Source: Manduca sexta
Taxonomy: Eukaryota; Arthropoda; Insecta; Lepidoptera; Sphingidae
NCBI RefSeq assembly: GCF_014839805.1
Contig: NC_051135.1
Location: 14,387,291 to 14,451,290, forward strand
DNA: 64,000 bases
Direction of reading: 5' to 3'
Shown: positions 1-12,704 of the stretch, piece after piece
Layout: each line of letters starts with the position of its first letter
How positions within the stretch are numbered: the first letter of the stretch is position 1
Program-made: the position numbers and the translations under genes
Notes under the pieces: model-generated
Seen by the model: the letters and a program-made list of their open reading frames with translations, nothing else
The model's database searches: none
What the model was told of the DNA's origin: nothing

Positions 1-99
1 TACTTATAAAACTTGTGTCTGAAAGGTTTTATTGAATTTGGTTCGTCCTTCATAACTCAGTGGGAGAGGTTTAAATCACTTTACGACTTAAAAACTTTA

Positions 100-335
100 T
101 ACATTTACTAGCGACCCGCTCTGGCTTCGCACGGGTATAACATAACAAAATAACAGTATTTCTCCACTATTTAATGGATGTTATTATACATATAAACCTT
201 CCTCTTAAATCACTCTATCTATTAAAAAAAACCGCATCAAAATCCGTTGCGTAATTTTAATAGATTTAAGCATACAAAGGGACATAGGGACAGAGAAAGC
301 GACTTTGTTTTATACTAGGTAGTGAAGTGACTCAA
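100..335 (+). mobile_element. LINE (RTE-like) 3' end fragment
   Basis: The stretch opens with a 'gcgacccgct..ggcttcgcacggg' motif near 110-136 and continues to 'ccgcatcaaaatccgttgcg' and 'agcgactttgttttatac' near 232-315. I recall this combination as the tail of a widespread lepidopteran non-LTR element of RTE type. No reverse transcriptase reading frame is attached, so this is a truncated 3' end. A related fragment may lie at 20130-20390. Confidence 0.5.
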
Positions 336-394
336 ACGAATAACTAATGATCTCTTCTTTATAACTATAACTTGTGTTGTGTATTATACGAGCT

Positions 395-424
395 ACAATA
401 ACTTTCGATCTCGAAAGTTATTGT
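395..424. repeat. Near-perfect palindrome, 14-bp arms
   Basis: Left arm 395-408 (ACAATAACTTTCGA) is the exact reverse complement of right arm 411-424, with a 2-base centre. It lies just downstream of the LINE-like fragment and has no known role. Confidence 0.85.
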
Positions 425-770
425 TATACTATCGAAGATATGCCTGCATATTATTTGCAGAAATAGATAAATGGGTGATACAAACAGACTCACATATGAC
501 AGATCTAATAATACATTTTCCACTACCTACAATACTTGTAGTATACAATTATTGGTTCAATATTTTTTCAACGTACAAACACACATCCCTTCGTATTAAC
601 TATGCCCATTCTCCCCCGGCTTACGTTTATTAGTGTTGTACCCGCAAGCATTTAACAGCGCACGGTGTCGGAACACTGCGGGTGACGGCACCAGAGATTA
701 CAAAGAGGGGATTGTCGGCTTTATTGGTACGTTATATTCGAAACTATTAAATCTGTAACGTCTTAGTACA

Positions 771-1030
771 TCTGTCTCGGTGGCGTAGTGGTATTGCGAC
801 GATTACGACACCGCTCTACGGTCTCGGATTAGAATCCCTCGTTGGGTAAAATGGTTTGAATTTTCTAATCAGTATCAACCCAGAGTCTAAAATTTGTGCT
901 CGATATGTCGTAGGTCCCTCATCATGGGATGGAAGATACTTGGCGAAGACTGGGAATCGTGGTTGCATCTCCGCCTACCCCTACAGGGATAAAAGTGTGA
1001 TGTGTGTGTGCCATAATAATAAAAAAACAA
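771..1030 (+). mobile_element. tRNA-derived SINE, family C (most complete copy)
   Basis: The head contains a good RNA polymerase III A box (TGGCGTAGTGG, 781-791) and a B-box-like sequence (GGATTAGAATCC, 826-837) one base off the usual GGTTCGAATCC type. Spacing is tRNA-like. The body ('cagtatcaacccagagtct', 'catcatgggatgga', 'tacagggataaaagtgtgatg') recurs at 12446, 26200, 36285 and 41340. It ends in an A-rich tail near 1018-1030. Confidence 0.7.
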
Positions 1031-4000
1031 TTAAAATCGTGCAAATAGTTCTACATTTTAGTAGTTAAAATATACAACTATTTGAAGTACTAAAATGCGA
1101 GACTAAATTACATACTTTATAGGAAGCTGTGAAAATGGTCTTCAGTCTTATTTGCTTTGTGCATTTTAGTCTCAAATTAGCATTTTAATGGCCTTTTTGG
1201 TGCTGGCACAGAACCGAGCAGCGACCAAACGCATACTAAAAACATTTCATGGTGCTAACAAAGAATTGCCTTACCGGATAAGCTATACGTATCATAATAT
1301 GAACATTAGACAACCACAACACACATCAGTTGCGAAAGGTGAAGTTTTCAGAAACGGAATCCGACGCCACATATAAGTACTAATATGCATAAATGTGATC
1401 AATTTTTTTTTAATGATAATTAGATTTTACATAAATTATGTAAGTCGGCAGCAATCGGATTATATAGATCCTTCGCAACCGCCACACATTTTAAGCATAT
1501 AGCTGAAGCAAGATAAATAAAATACCGTTCCTGGTTTACAAGAAGTATAGTATTAAAGATCTTATATAAATCTGAGTTCCTAAGAAAAGGCGATGTAAGT
1601 AATAATTTATTAAAAAAAAAAACCTACCAAAATTTTCCACTGAATTTACTAGATTTTAGTTGAACTATCCCCACAGTAGGACATTAGCATAAAACTGCGA
1701 ACAATTACGGATGTAACAAATTAAAATCACAATGGAACAGAGCGTGTCGGATACATTATCAAAGGTAGTATTTCAAAGGAACAATGGTCACGTACGCAAG
1801 GGCGGGGGGCGCTGGGCCCCGTCGGAAACGGTTAGTTACGGGGAGATAAATGGCCCGGGGGTCTGATTGTGCGAGTGGGCGCACTCGTGACCTGAGTAGA
1901 AAATAGTTTGGGGGGCATTTACAAAAATAGTCTAGTATAGGTTTATTAGTCTACTGTAGTTTGGCTGACTAGGTCAGTGCGGGAACACAGTTGATTTTTT
2001 TAATTATATCCGCAATATTGTTACTCTTTGATAAAGGGCAACTAAAGATATTACCAGCTAACTTCTAGTTACTAGTACGTCTATCTTCCACATGGAAAAC
2101 AGAGTTGTGACGTCAATTAACTAAATCCAGATATATCTCACTCTTTCTAAATCTAGTTTTAAATGTCCAAGGGATAGTATAAGACTAACCAATATGCCGT
2201 CCAATGAAGCGATTTGCGCGGAACATTATCGAAAAGCCCATAAAATTTGCAACACTCCATTACACTGCTGTCGGTGTGAAATGTTATCCGTTCATCCCCC
2301 ACCCAATTACAACGTCCCGTCCTATCGCGGGAATTTATCACTGCTGTCAAAGCAAGGGGCGACCCATTGTGGGCCACCGTAGGAAATATGACAATTCATT
2401 ATTGACACGCTTTTCAAATTGTTTATGAGTGTTTGATTAGCTTCGATTGTATGTCATTTTTTAGTCATTAGTGTTATTAATAATCATTTAGTACGTGAGC
2501 TCGCAAATCGATATATTTACAGAAATAATATTTTCATATGAAGGCAATTTAAGATTCATTACCTTTGATGGTTGTGTACAGAAAAAGCTTTCACATTAAC
2601 AAATAAAGGACATTTCAAAGTTAATAGTCCCAATAGATTTAAAATCGATATAACGACTAGAATAAATTACGCATAAAAACACGTCAACATATACGTAAAC
2701 TCACACAAATGGTTGTTAAACTAATACCTACCTACCTTATACCTAATTGTCCTATATTATATATTGCCTTCTGCGAAGTACGGACCTCATTCAATGCTAA
2801 AGAGTTCTTAGACCGTGCTTTACTACCAAGCTGGCCAGCTGGCTATGGGCGGGTTGGCAGTCTCTACATAACTTCGAAATTCTTCTTGAAGAATTCTGAT
2901 AGAGACTTCCTCGCGATTTTTCCCTTTATCATATACATTAACTTTATATTGCCAAAGTAGGATATAAGCCATATTGTATCGAGCATAACTCCATACTTAT
3001 GCACGTAATATGCTCTTAAATTGTAGAACTTCATATTAATTTGACCTGAAGGCTAAGACAATATTACCATAATCATATTATGTAAAATTATTTTAATAAC
3101 AAAAGCAATCACTAACATTAAAATTATACTTAAAAAAACTGACTAAAAACCATTCCAATATTATATGTACTGTTAAACCTTATTTAATATTACGAAGGTT
3201 TACTTTTTATAAAAACAAAAGCATAGAACATTTAATATACAGAGAAATAAAAGCGTACGTAACAATATCAAACCAATTATTTCCAGTATTCGCAAACGCA
3301 ATAAATACATAATGAGGCAATTCCAACAGAACTAAACATGCCTTGTAGTATCATTCTAGTACTTGAAACGGTTCAGACGCGAAAGCGTTTATTATTTAGA
3401 GCTCGCGCCCCGCCTAGCGCCGCGCCGAGCTATATCGATCCAAACACCTTTATTTGCACGCGGGTATTTCGGAATTCTATTTTTACTGTACAAGGTTGCA
3501 ACTTTAGTCTAATATAGCTTTGAATCACAGTGTAGATTATGGAATCTCTCTAATTTGATCATTAAACTTGATTCTTAGGAATTTTAGTCTCTGTTTAGTT
3601 TTACTCGTAATATTTTTTATTCCATTTTTTTTATACGTATGTAAGCCATTTCGTTTATATAATGTTGTTTGTTATTAATTTATTATAAATGTATAGTTTT
3701 AGCTTCTTGTTGACACATTATGGTTAAAGCTGTGTATACCTATAATAGGAATGCATGCGTCACAATATAACCTGTATGATAATATACACTGTGTTTTGCT
3801 GTTGGCGTACTAAAAGCACATGGACTAATTTAGGTCAATTTCGTCATAGGATAGCAGTTGAAGACAAAGCTCAATTCTATTTGTATGGATATCATCGAAA
3901 TATGTAAAGAAAAACATACCTCAATACTATATTTAACGTTCAAAACAAATTCGAATATAAAATGCATTGCCATCTTTGCTGTCACCAATAGCTTAATAAA

Positions 4001-4933
4001 CATATGAAACTGGTATCTGGTATATCATTTGACGGCGGAGCTAAAAGCATTTCTCTATATCTGTCAATCAGTGTATCTGTTTAGCATACTACACGGGTTT
4101 GGTCTCACGCCCGCGGCGCATCAAATATTCATAACTGGGGGACTACCTCCCTAGACCCCCCTCCCCCGGGAGTGGAACTACAGCGTTCTCTGTTTTAAAT
4201 TATTGTATATTTTTGAAATAATTATTTTAACCTATCTATATATGAAATTTTGCATGAAGAACAATTAATTATAACTGCATACAACTGAATTGTATACGTC
4301 ATCATGAGATATTAGTCTAATAGCTCTAATTACATGAGGTGCTATGAACTTTAAACTGGAACATTAGATATAAACCATACGCAAGGACTGTATCATAAAA
4401 GACCTAGTGCCTAATACATAGAGACAAAATTCCCATGACATTAAGTCCGCCTATACCTTGCGATTACTCAAATATATTCAAAAACTTCACATAAATATAT
4501 ATATTTTTATAAAATATATTCATACCTTTACCTACAAAGACAAAACGACGTAGAAACCCTCAAACCACTCTAAAACAAAACAGTACAATAACCAGCAATA
4601 ATTTGTTAACATCCCTGCCGCCCCCCTCGCCCCTTCGCGTAATTGCATCAATTACAGGGTCCCGTGTTTGGTTCCCGCTCGCGTTACACTCGTTACGGCG
4701 TACTCTAATGGATAACTATTTCCAGTTAATTTTTCCCCGTAATAGAATTATTTATGAGCAATTTGGGGGATTGTCTTCGGGAAAATTTTCGGTTTGAGTA
4801 ATTATTTACTGTTAGATAATTTGACGTCAAAATGTTTATATTTTATATAGGTATCTGAGTGATGAAACAAGAAAGTTTAGTGTTTTCAAATAAGGCCTCT
4901 ATCTAAAAAAACTGTAGTACTATAACTATGACG
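1031..4933. other. Intergenic stretch with no recognisable gene
   Basis: AT-rich DNA with short open frames only. Near 1440-1490 there is a degenerate piece resembling the right end of the hAT-like MITE family (compare 10084-10124). GC-rich patches without convincing coding potential sit near 1800-1895, 3390-3435 and 4135-4175. The frames at 2159-2428 and 2709-2960 show no family resemblance. Confidence 0.5.
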
Positions 4934-5081
4934 ATATCAGCGGGGCCCAGATACGGTACCCAGAAATAACCAGACTAAAACCAAATTTTAGACCTTTGAC
5001 CCGGTTATAGAATATCAACGGGGCCCAGACACGGGACGCAGAAATAAACAGACTAGAACCAAACCTTTGGCCTAGTTATAG
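4934..5081. repeat. Two-copy tandem repeat, about 78-bp unit
   Basis: Unit 1 (4934-5011) and unit 2 (5012-5081) both start 'atatca.cggggcccaga.ac' and continue through 'cagaaata.ccagact' and 'gttatag'. Unit 2 is about 8 bases shorter owing to a deletion in the middle. The units differ at several positions, so the duplication is not recent. Confidence 0.8.
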
Positions 5082-5884
5082 ATGCACACAACAAGCACAT
5101 AAAGACTACGATACTTACACCATCAATGTTTTAAAGTGCAAGTCGCGTGTATTTGAACTGCCTTCCAAAAATCAACTCATAGAATTAAAAAGACTTCCCG
5201 AAAATCGCGGTAAGCAGTATACTACAATATAAATCTGCTGGTATACGATACAAACCATATCTTTCGTTAAAGATTTATGAACTAATCACGATGACACGAA
5301 TATATAAAAAAACACATTATATCCGTAACATAAACGGATACTTTTTCATTTCTTTAATGCACATCAAACAGAAAGCTTTTCACGATTATTCATAACCATA
5401 ATTTGACCGACGTTACCTCGTAAATTCGGTATACATTGCTCTTCAAACGTGTGACCTGATTTAGCTGTTCCATAGAAATGCTTCAATGTATGTCTACGTG
5501 AGGAACGTTGTGCGAACAAATTGGATTTGTAACTCATTGAACGAGATCGCATCAGAAATCGTTTTATTTCGTTCGCACCTGGGGGGAACGATGTAATTCG
5601 ATTTAGAAATAGGGTCCTATTAAATAAAACATGTACGGTTCAAAAGTGTAGACATGCTGATAAAATTAAAGCAGAAAGATCAGCTGCTACCTTACGACAT
5701 CAGTAAAATACTTGTATAGAAAAATAAGCGGATTAAAATGCTTAAAGTGCTATTAAAAAGTATTAGTAAAATAATTCATAGATAAATCTGTTTTGTCCTT
5801 TTTATATCTGATTTAAAGCTGTAGAGTTAGGTAGTTACGGTCATCTGAGACACCTATATTGTCTTTATTGAAGTCACGAGATGG
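5082..5884. other. Intergenic, nothing recognised
   Basis: AT-rich sequence. The open frame at 5364-5552 (-) has no recognisable protein features. Confidence 0.5.
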
Positions 5885-6175
5885 GCATCTAACTCGCTTG
5901 ATGGTAAGCGATACAACCGTACAAAAACAGTAGCTACACCGTGAAGAACTTTGAATTACAAAGAACTGCGAGCGACTCTGAACTCAGTGTCATGAGACAT
6001 AAGCCGTTAAGTCTCAATCCCATAATTACACGGGCTACAATGTTCTTTATACCAGAACACAACAGTGCATGCCCACTGCTGCTTGACGGTAGAAATAGAA
6101 ATTGCGGTGTACCTACCCAGATGGCCTCCCGCATACGAGGTTTCTACCACTATGCGAACCAAAATTTTTCGTTAA
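5885..6175 (+). mobile_element. Interspersed repeat, family B
   Basis: Shares with 19135, 20672 (-), 35583 (-) and 55040 the ordered blocks 'gatggtaagcgata', 'ttgaattacaaag', a CTCATGTC-type block, 'acactgctgcttg.cgg', 'gaaattgcggtg' and a final 'cgagg/gagacc..taccac'. No pol III box or protein is visible, so the class is unknown. The open frames at 5934-6204 on both strands are internal to this repeat. Confidence 0.75.
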
Positions 6176-6649
6176 CAATAAAATTATTATTGAGGACTAA
6201 ATAGTCAAGACGATAGAAGATGAGGAAAATTCTTAAGTTTTGTATATATTTCAAGAGTACTGTCTCTCTTTCTCTCCTTCATGAGACTTTAAAAAACAAA
6301 CAAGCAAAACATAAAAAGGCAAGCAAATATCAAAGAGCACTTTTTACAAGTATGGGAACCCCAAATCAATTCCCAATTTTATTGCCAATCAAAAAACCAC
6401 TTTAGATCATCGCATTAGAGACGGTAATAAAACGTTTAAAATTTGCCAGGGTGCAGCGCTAACGATAGACAAACATTTGCCAAACAATACCTTGATTGAA
6501 TAAGGGTATGACGTCACGGTGACTGCGCAAATAAGGGTGAAGCTTTGTGCTGTATGTATTATTGACAGTGAAATGAAGTAATCGGGAATTTGAGTTTTAA
6601 TAACGTTACATTTAAGACTAATATAATTAAGGTGCCATAGGTAGTTAGG
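6176..6649. other. Intergenic spacer
   Basis: AT-rich. One CRE-like palindrome TGACGTCA occurs near 6509. No gene is recognised. Confidence 0.4.
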
Positions 6650-6850
6650 ATAGCGACCACCGTACACAAGGTGTTAAAACCCACCATAGTGGCCCACGTA
6701 AGTGTGTCGCGTTCCGGGATCAGCCTATATATCCAGTTCCAACACGCCGGCATAATTGTATCGACTGTCAGAGGATAATCATCTTTCGTTAGTAGACTTT
6801 CTATTGGATCCTACTTCACTACTATCAGGTGCAATGGAATCAATTTGGCG
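6650..6850. mobile_element. Interspersed repeat, family A
   Basis: Shares with 12705-12905, 24785-24955 and (inverted) 37146-37355 and 40335-40550 the blocks 'gtacacaaggtgttaaaac', 'tagtggcccacgtaagtgtg', 'cgggatcagcct', 'cggcataattgt' and 'actatcagg.gcaatgg'. No coding capacity. The biological 5' end is unknown, so orientation is not assigned. Confidence 0.7.
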
Positions 6851-7983
6851 TGCTCATATAAAAATGTATCCTTTCTTTTAAAGGTAAATGCCTTTAGACC
6901 GTATTTAAAAATGAAGAAATTACTTTTATTCATTGAACATAACCTCTTATTTGATAATAAGCTCCATAGATACCGAAGACTGCCCATAAATGACACCAGA
7001 TTGGATTTAAAATCAAATTGTTACAAGGAATACAATAGATGCCAAGTTGCATAATAAAGTACTTCGATATTATCAATTGCATATCGAAAAGTAGTTTGTA
7101 ATAAAGTTCTGGGTGGAGTGGCATTTTATAGTAGGGTTACAATTAGTCATAAAAACTTGCTTGTGGTATCATATATTTACCAAAAACATGTCAAGTCGAT
7201 ACTTTACTATACAAATACTATAATTAAGGCTTAAAAGGGAGTAAACTACTGGACTGTATTCTGAATACTCTAAAACGTGTCAAATGTGTGCCAAAGTGTT
7301 CCAATTAGTTCAGTTTGTTTTGAGGATTCGTTAATTGCCGTCACATAATTGGCACCATCTACTCGACTTGGCACGTGGCCAGATCCACTGGCAATGTAGA
7401 GCTGCTTGGATTCTAGTGACTTGATTGTCTGCTGTACCTGGTTACTCTTGGATTCCATTAATTGTCTAGTTAAATAACTTTTCAATATAAGTTAAACTTG
7501 TTGGCGGTAACAATAATTGATAGAGCATTGTATTTAAAAACGAGAGCGAATATATCATATGAATACTATTTTTACGTAACAAAAGCTTACCGTCTCATGG
7601 AAATGTAACCTAAATGTTTAAAAATTTTTAAGCTTAGTTCGGGATCAAATTCAAATCAAAAGCAAATAAAGCTAACGCTTTTGAAAATTTCGGTTGTAAT
7701 CATCTACAAATCTTAAACGTCTAAATATTCTGGACTAAGAAGAGGCACCAAGTTTTTTTTTTCATCAGTAATATTTTGGCCGTATTAATAGATCCAAACC
7801 AGTGTCGTTCTAAAGTGCATTATCGTTTTTTTTTTTTATTTGACAGCTGATTTTAATTCACTAGATAGCACCGACTCAGCTGACACCAGCCGTTCAAATG
7901 TCATAAGTTCTATTAAAAAATTGTTCGGTATGTTTACTTAAGACCCAACTCAAAGTTGAGATTGGTTTATCAATACTGCCCTC
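6851..7983. other. Intergenic, nothing recognised
   Basis: AT-rich DNA with homopolymer T runs near 7751 and 7827. Small open frames (for example 7270-7485 on the minus strand) show no recognisable domain. Confidence 0.5.
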
Positions 7984-8130
7984 CAGTGGCGAAGGGTGTA
8001 ATTTTCCCAATAGGGGTAGACGCATCATATATCTACTAATGTCTGCAAATGATACTAATGATAAATAGACTTTACATAAGTTCAAAAGGTAAACCGGCAG
8101 GAATCAGGCCATATGGACCCTTCATCACTG
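7984..8130. mobile_element. hAT-like MITE (older copy)
   Basis: Starts CAGTGGCGAAGGGTG and ends GGACCCTTCATCACTG, giving imperfect terminal inverted repeats. Subterminal 'ggtaaaccggcaggaatc' matches 'gggaagccggtgggaatc' in the 9962-10124 member. I see no matching 8-bp target duplication, so the copy is old or rearranged. Confidence 0.6.
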
Positions 8131-8174
8131 TAGGCCTTAGTAATATATACATAAGTAGTTCGACTGACCTGAGT

Positions 8175-8340
8175 CTCTGAGCTGCAGCGAGCCAACCTTG
8201 TTGGTGAGGTAGCCACGGATGGAGCTCGCGACGCGCGATGGCGAGGCGGCGGCAGCGCCCCCCCGCAGCGCGCCTTGCAGCCGCCCGAACAGCGCCCCCT
8301 CTGCCTCCACGGTCGGGCCAACGGGGCGAAGCCCCACACC
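8175..8340 (-). other. GC-rich block, possible exon on the minus strand
   Basis: A roughly 165-bp block with far higher GC than its surroundings. On the minus strand one frame reads ...SIRGYLTNKVGSLQLRDS and then meets a consensus-like splice donor (CAG|GTCAGT, exon end near 8170). All three minus-strand frames stay open, and no clear splice acceptor or ATG decides the start. I cannot name a protein. It could also be a CpG-rich regulatory block. Confidence 0.25.
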
Positions 8341-8812
8341 AATAGAACCCGGAGTAACCTACCACCCGACTTCACTAGTCGACTCTACTTTATCGATATT
8401 GCTACTAGTTATCAGTACTTGACTTATAGTTTATGTTAATAGTAATTCAGTGCATATTTTGATATGTATCGGTGTTGGTTCAGTGCTCGACCATGGTGCG
8501 CCAGTGTTGTAGGTCTGCAACAAACATTATTTAGTTAGTCTCTTGTTAGTAATAGGATTTCGTGATGGTGGAGTTATCCCTCGCCTACAACGCAGACATT
8601 ACGCGGGTTACTTGGTCACAGAACTTCCAAATTTGTTATGAAAAATTCTTAGACACTCAAGTTTCCGGATAAAATTTCTCTACGCTATTAAACCGAGAGA
8701 TAAACTACAGTGAAAACTTGGAAAGCTCTCAATAATCAGAAAACGGAAGCTACTAACTGTCCGACCCTAATGAAGTAATAAAAAAACTATCAAACAAAGA
8801 ATATTCTCAAAT

Positions 8813-8945
8813 CCCTCGTCTCACAGAAGAGGCTGCGAACGGATGTGTACCGCCGGAAACCGCCACTCGGGCCAGTTCCGGCCGCCATTGCCGGAAGCAG
8901 ACGAGCTCTACGACTTCCGAGGCGCATTGTGAAACGCACTGTAAT
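8813..8945 (+). other. GC-rich block, possible exon
   Basis: A short GC-rich island preceded by a plausible splice acceptor (ccctcgtctcacag, near 8812-8826). Two plus-strand frames stay open through it, one ending TGA near 8931 and the other running on to a TAA near 9000. Neither gives a recognisable protein. Confidence 0.2.
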
Positions 8946-9961
8946 TTTCAAAACTGCACGTTTCGACTTTGAGGTGAAAGGAATATGTTTATTACGTTAA
9001 AAAAAATTATCTTTTGAGACTATCGCACTGCTGTCTAATGTAATTCATGTAACCTAGACTATACAGGCATGTGTATTTTGGACATCGTGCAATGAAATTA
9101 AGCTCTAAAAATCTTATAATTTAAACCTAATGAAGAAAGAAATCGAGCAAAAATATTTGAAATTTCGTAACATAATGCAGACTCTACACCTCATAACATT
9201 TCAAAATCTAAACATGCCTAAAACAACAATACCGTTTCTTAACTCCACTCGGAGTTCGATTGTGTTTATTTTTCTAATAGTCAATTTCGAAGAATGATCA
9301 CTTGATTTGCGATAGATTATAAACGCCTAGTCTAGCAAATTGTCAGACAGTTATAATTTACCAAGAGCCTCTTTAGAAAATCTCTTAATAAGAACACTTG
9401 ACCTATTTGCGACTATGCAGTGAGTAAAGTGATAGTCAAGGCAACGCTCAATCTATATAATTATGAAGGTCGATAAAATATCTTCACGTTTGTTTGAATA
9501 AACAGAAACAACTTAATTTTGGTAGCGTTTTTGTACTAATAAACGCCTAATATGATTTAATTATAACATTATTATGATTATGAAATTTTAGCATATATCT
9601 TAAAAATGTGTAAATAGGTGATTCAAAATATGGACAATTAAAGTAGATTATTGTCTTCCCAGAGCAGGAATAATTTATTTAAAGTAAAGATAGAGAATTG
9701 CTTAAGTAGAACTGACTTTAGAAGATTTTATTCGCAAATCCGGTGTAGCATACTTTAATAGAAAAGCACTAAGCTTTTACCCCTGCCTAAAATTCATAAT
9801 TAATCAGAGAATGAACACATTATTTTTTGCTTTAAAAATTGTGCTTGAGTAAGGCAAAAAAATGGATAGGTGTAACTACTTAAAAATGAATACAGTTCCA
9901 TTATTCAAGCAGAGAACCCCGTCGGAGACATAATCTAAGTACTTTTATACATATTATACGT

Positions 9962-10124
9962 CAGTGGCGGAGGGTGAAATCTTTTAAAAGTAACCCGAGG
10001 CAAAAAAAAAGTCTTAGATCGTGTCTATCGATGCCAATTTAACAGAAAACAAAAACTAAGCCAACTTTAATGAAGCTAAAAGGGAAGCCGGTGGGAATCG
10101 GGTTGTATAGACGCTTCGCCACTG
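9962..10124. mobile_element. hAT-like MITE with perfect 8-bp target duplication
   Basis: This 163-bp element begins CAGTGGCGGAGGG and ends ACGCTTCGCCACTG, so its ends are inverted repeats. It is flanked by an exact 8-bp direct repeat, TTATACGT, at 9954-9961 and 10125-10132. An 8-bp target duplication with CA(G)-type ends is the hallmark of hAT transposition. There is no transposase, so it is non-autonomous. Relatives lie at 7984-8130 and 42879-43035. Confidence 0.88.
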
Positions 10125-10132
10125 TTATACGT

Positions 10133-12445
10133 AAAGATATATATTAAATAACAATTCATGTGTGTTTAATCACGTTGTCGTATTAAACATCAAAACTTAT
10201 TTCGATTAAGACTAGTATTAGCTTCAATACAATTTTAATCAAGTTAATATGCAATACATACAATAATAAATTACTTAAATATATGTTAATCCACGATTTA
10301 TATATTTCAAACAAAAAATTACATAATAATTAAGTGTATTATCAACGACTACATCATCCGTAGCACGCGCGTAGCACTTGGCAATAAGCTACGGGCGCTA
10401 CGTTTTACGTAGCTGATTGAACGCGTTTACGTAATAAACATAATATTTCAAAATTGAAAGTATATCGGTCAGAAATTATCATATGAGAATATTTATACTA
10501 CAGTATGGAACGAATAAATAGAATTCTTAATTACAATAGTACTAATTCCTTTCGTCGCACAATACAATTTCAATATCAGAAATATTAATTTGTTAAATAA
10601 ATTGTAAAATGAAGTGTTCATTTAAAGCACCAGGATAAAGTATTTCAACTTAAACAAACGTTTAATTACACAATGCGACAAGTTTTATTATATCAGCAAA
10701 AAAAATTTTTTATAAGACTAGAATATTAAAAAAATATACCCAAAGTAATAACTTTAAAGAAATGAAACGAATTAATGAATATAAACACATGAGTTAACGT
10801 ATCAGGCTATGAATTATAAGTATGTACAATAAGAGAGTAAATTTAAAATTTTGAGATAAATCAGACAAAATAAAGGGGATATATGAAAAATATACCCGTC
10901 TCCCTCGCACTCGCAAACCTACGCAATACCACTGTCGCACACCTATTACGTAACTATTACATAACTCAATCACAGATTAAAAATAAAACATCAAAAATAA
11001 CACATACAGCTAACACTACGGCACTACATTCCCGGAATTCAAAAACTGACTACGAACGTTCCAAATTCAAATAACTAAACATAACCGTTACATTTATAGA
11101 AAAAAATATTGACCTTTATTTTGTGTCGGGTCTTGCTTGGCACACCTGGGATCACCTCGCCCAGACTGGCATCCCGTGCCAGTGAGCCTGAAAAGGCTCT
11201 ATTGGCATGCGCACAACGGGCCGTTCCGATTGGTTAGCTTGCTGTTGTGACGTCACATTCGACTCGCCAATGGCAGAAGGCTGAAAATTTCACGTAGGTA
11301 TGTTCATAATAGTCGATAGCTAAAAAATATGCCCTGAGGGGCGTTGTGTTAGGCGCTGGTCGATACGCCACTCGCGGCGTACATTTATCTCATTATAATG
11401 GCAGTTTCGACAGCGTAAAATATATCATATCTCGGTCCTATTATGGGTTTAGTGTCAGTGTCAGTATCAGGGAATATTGGGGTTCCTACGGGTTATCGAT
11501 ACATTTTGCCTTTATCTTAGATTCTGGGAGAATTATTATGCCGACAGCGCAGTGACTAAACAAAACATCGACTAACATGGAACATATACAATTGCAAAAA
11601 TTACGCCGTCCTTCCTAATCGTTTACGACTTGACGTAAGAAATATTATAAGTAGGAAGGACAAGTAGCATAATAATACGGTAAAGGAGACGTTAACTTTT
11701 AATGGAACTAGTTGTGTTTTTTGGCTGTTCATTCTTAAATATTTTATTATCAATTTTGAGTTAGGTTGCTTACGTATATTTTCACTTAACTTCCATTAAC
11801 ATTACGAACACCTAATGCAGATTAAAACAGTATAAGTCATTTATCTGTATCCTGCATGATATGTAAATATAATTTTTAACACAAGTAATAATATATCATA
11901 CGGATTTTTATAAATTTTAATACTAAGGTTTTAAATTTTATAGTACTATGTAAATATCAACATCTAATAAATCATTTATTTATTAAAATCCACAGCCCTT
12001 AATACTAGACTTTTACTATCCGATACACATATTTTAAGGCCAATAACGGATTTACATTTTGTTTGCACGTTAAATAAGTAATTAAGAGACAAAAGTAGTA
12101 AGTCATGAATATAAAATAATAAGTAACTAACTCAAATGTAACCCAAAAAAAAACATATTCATGTCACTGTTAAATATAATATTAAATCAAACATGAATGT
12201 GTTCACACAGTAAACTAAACTACATGAACAGATTTTGTTGAAGTAAGACATCATATTGTTAGAATAGTAAGGTTCTTACAATAAATCCGTTTTGTTTCTT
12301 TATAAAACCTAAACCCAACTTATATTAAATATAGTCTATAGGAATGTTATTCTGTCTTTGAAATACAAAGTATTTGCACTATACTATATACGATATACAC
12401 TACACAGGGCTTTTTCAACTTAATAACTACCCAGATAAATACAGG
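10133..12445. other. Intergenic, no gene recognised
   Basis: AT-rich. A moderately GC-rich part at 11120-11560 contains a CRE palindrome (TGACGTCA near 11248) and small open frames without recognisable features. Confidence 0.5.
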
Positions 12446-12650
12446 CAAAGTGATATTTGGGTTTTTCTGCTCAGTATCAGCCCGGAGTCTGGAATTTGTG
12501 CCTGATATGGCGATAGGCTCGCCCCCTATCACATCATGGGACGGAACACACTTGGCGAAAAGTGGGTGCCATGGTTACGCCTCTGCATACCCCTTCGAGG
12601 ATAAAATGCGTGATGTTGTGTGTGTTTATAACTACCCAGGCGCAACCTGG
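12446..12650 (+). mobile_element. SINE family C, 5'-truncated copy
   Basis: Matches the body of the 771-1030 element ('cagtatcagcccggagtct', 'cacatcatgggacggaaca', 'ccccttcgaggataaaatg') but lacks the tRNA-like head. The open frames at 12450-12722 on both strands belong to this repeat and the adjoining one. Confidence 0.7.
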
Positions 12651-12704
12651 AAGTGGTGGTTTGCTGGCGGTAGGATAGGATAGGTATATTTTTCTTGCGC
12701 CCGG

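Noticed and set aside
7984..8130. Target-site duplication for this MITE
   Set aside because: The 8 bases on the left (CTGCCCTC) and right (TAGGCCTT) do not match, so none is claimed.
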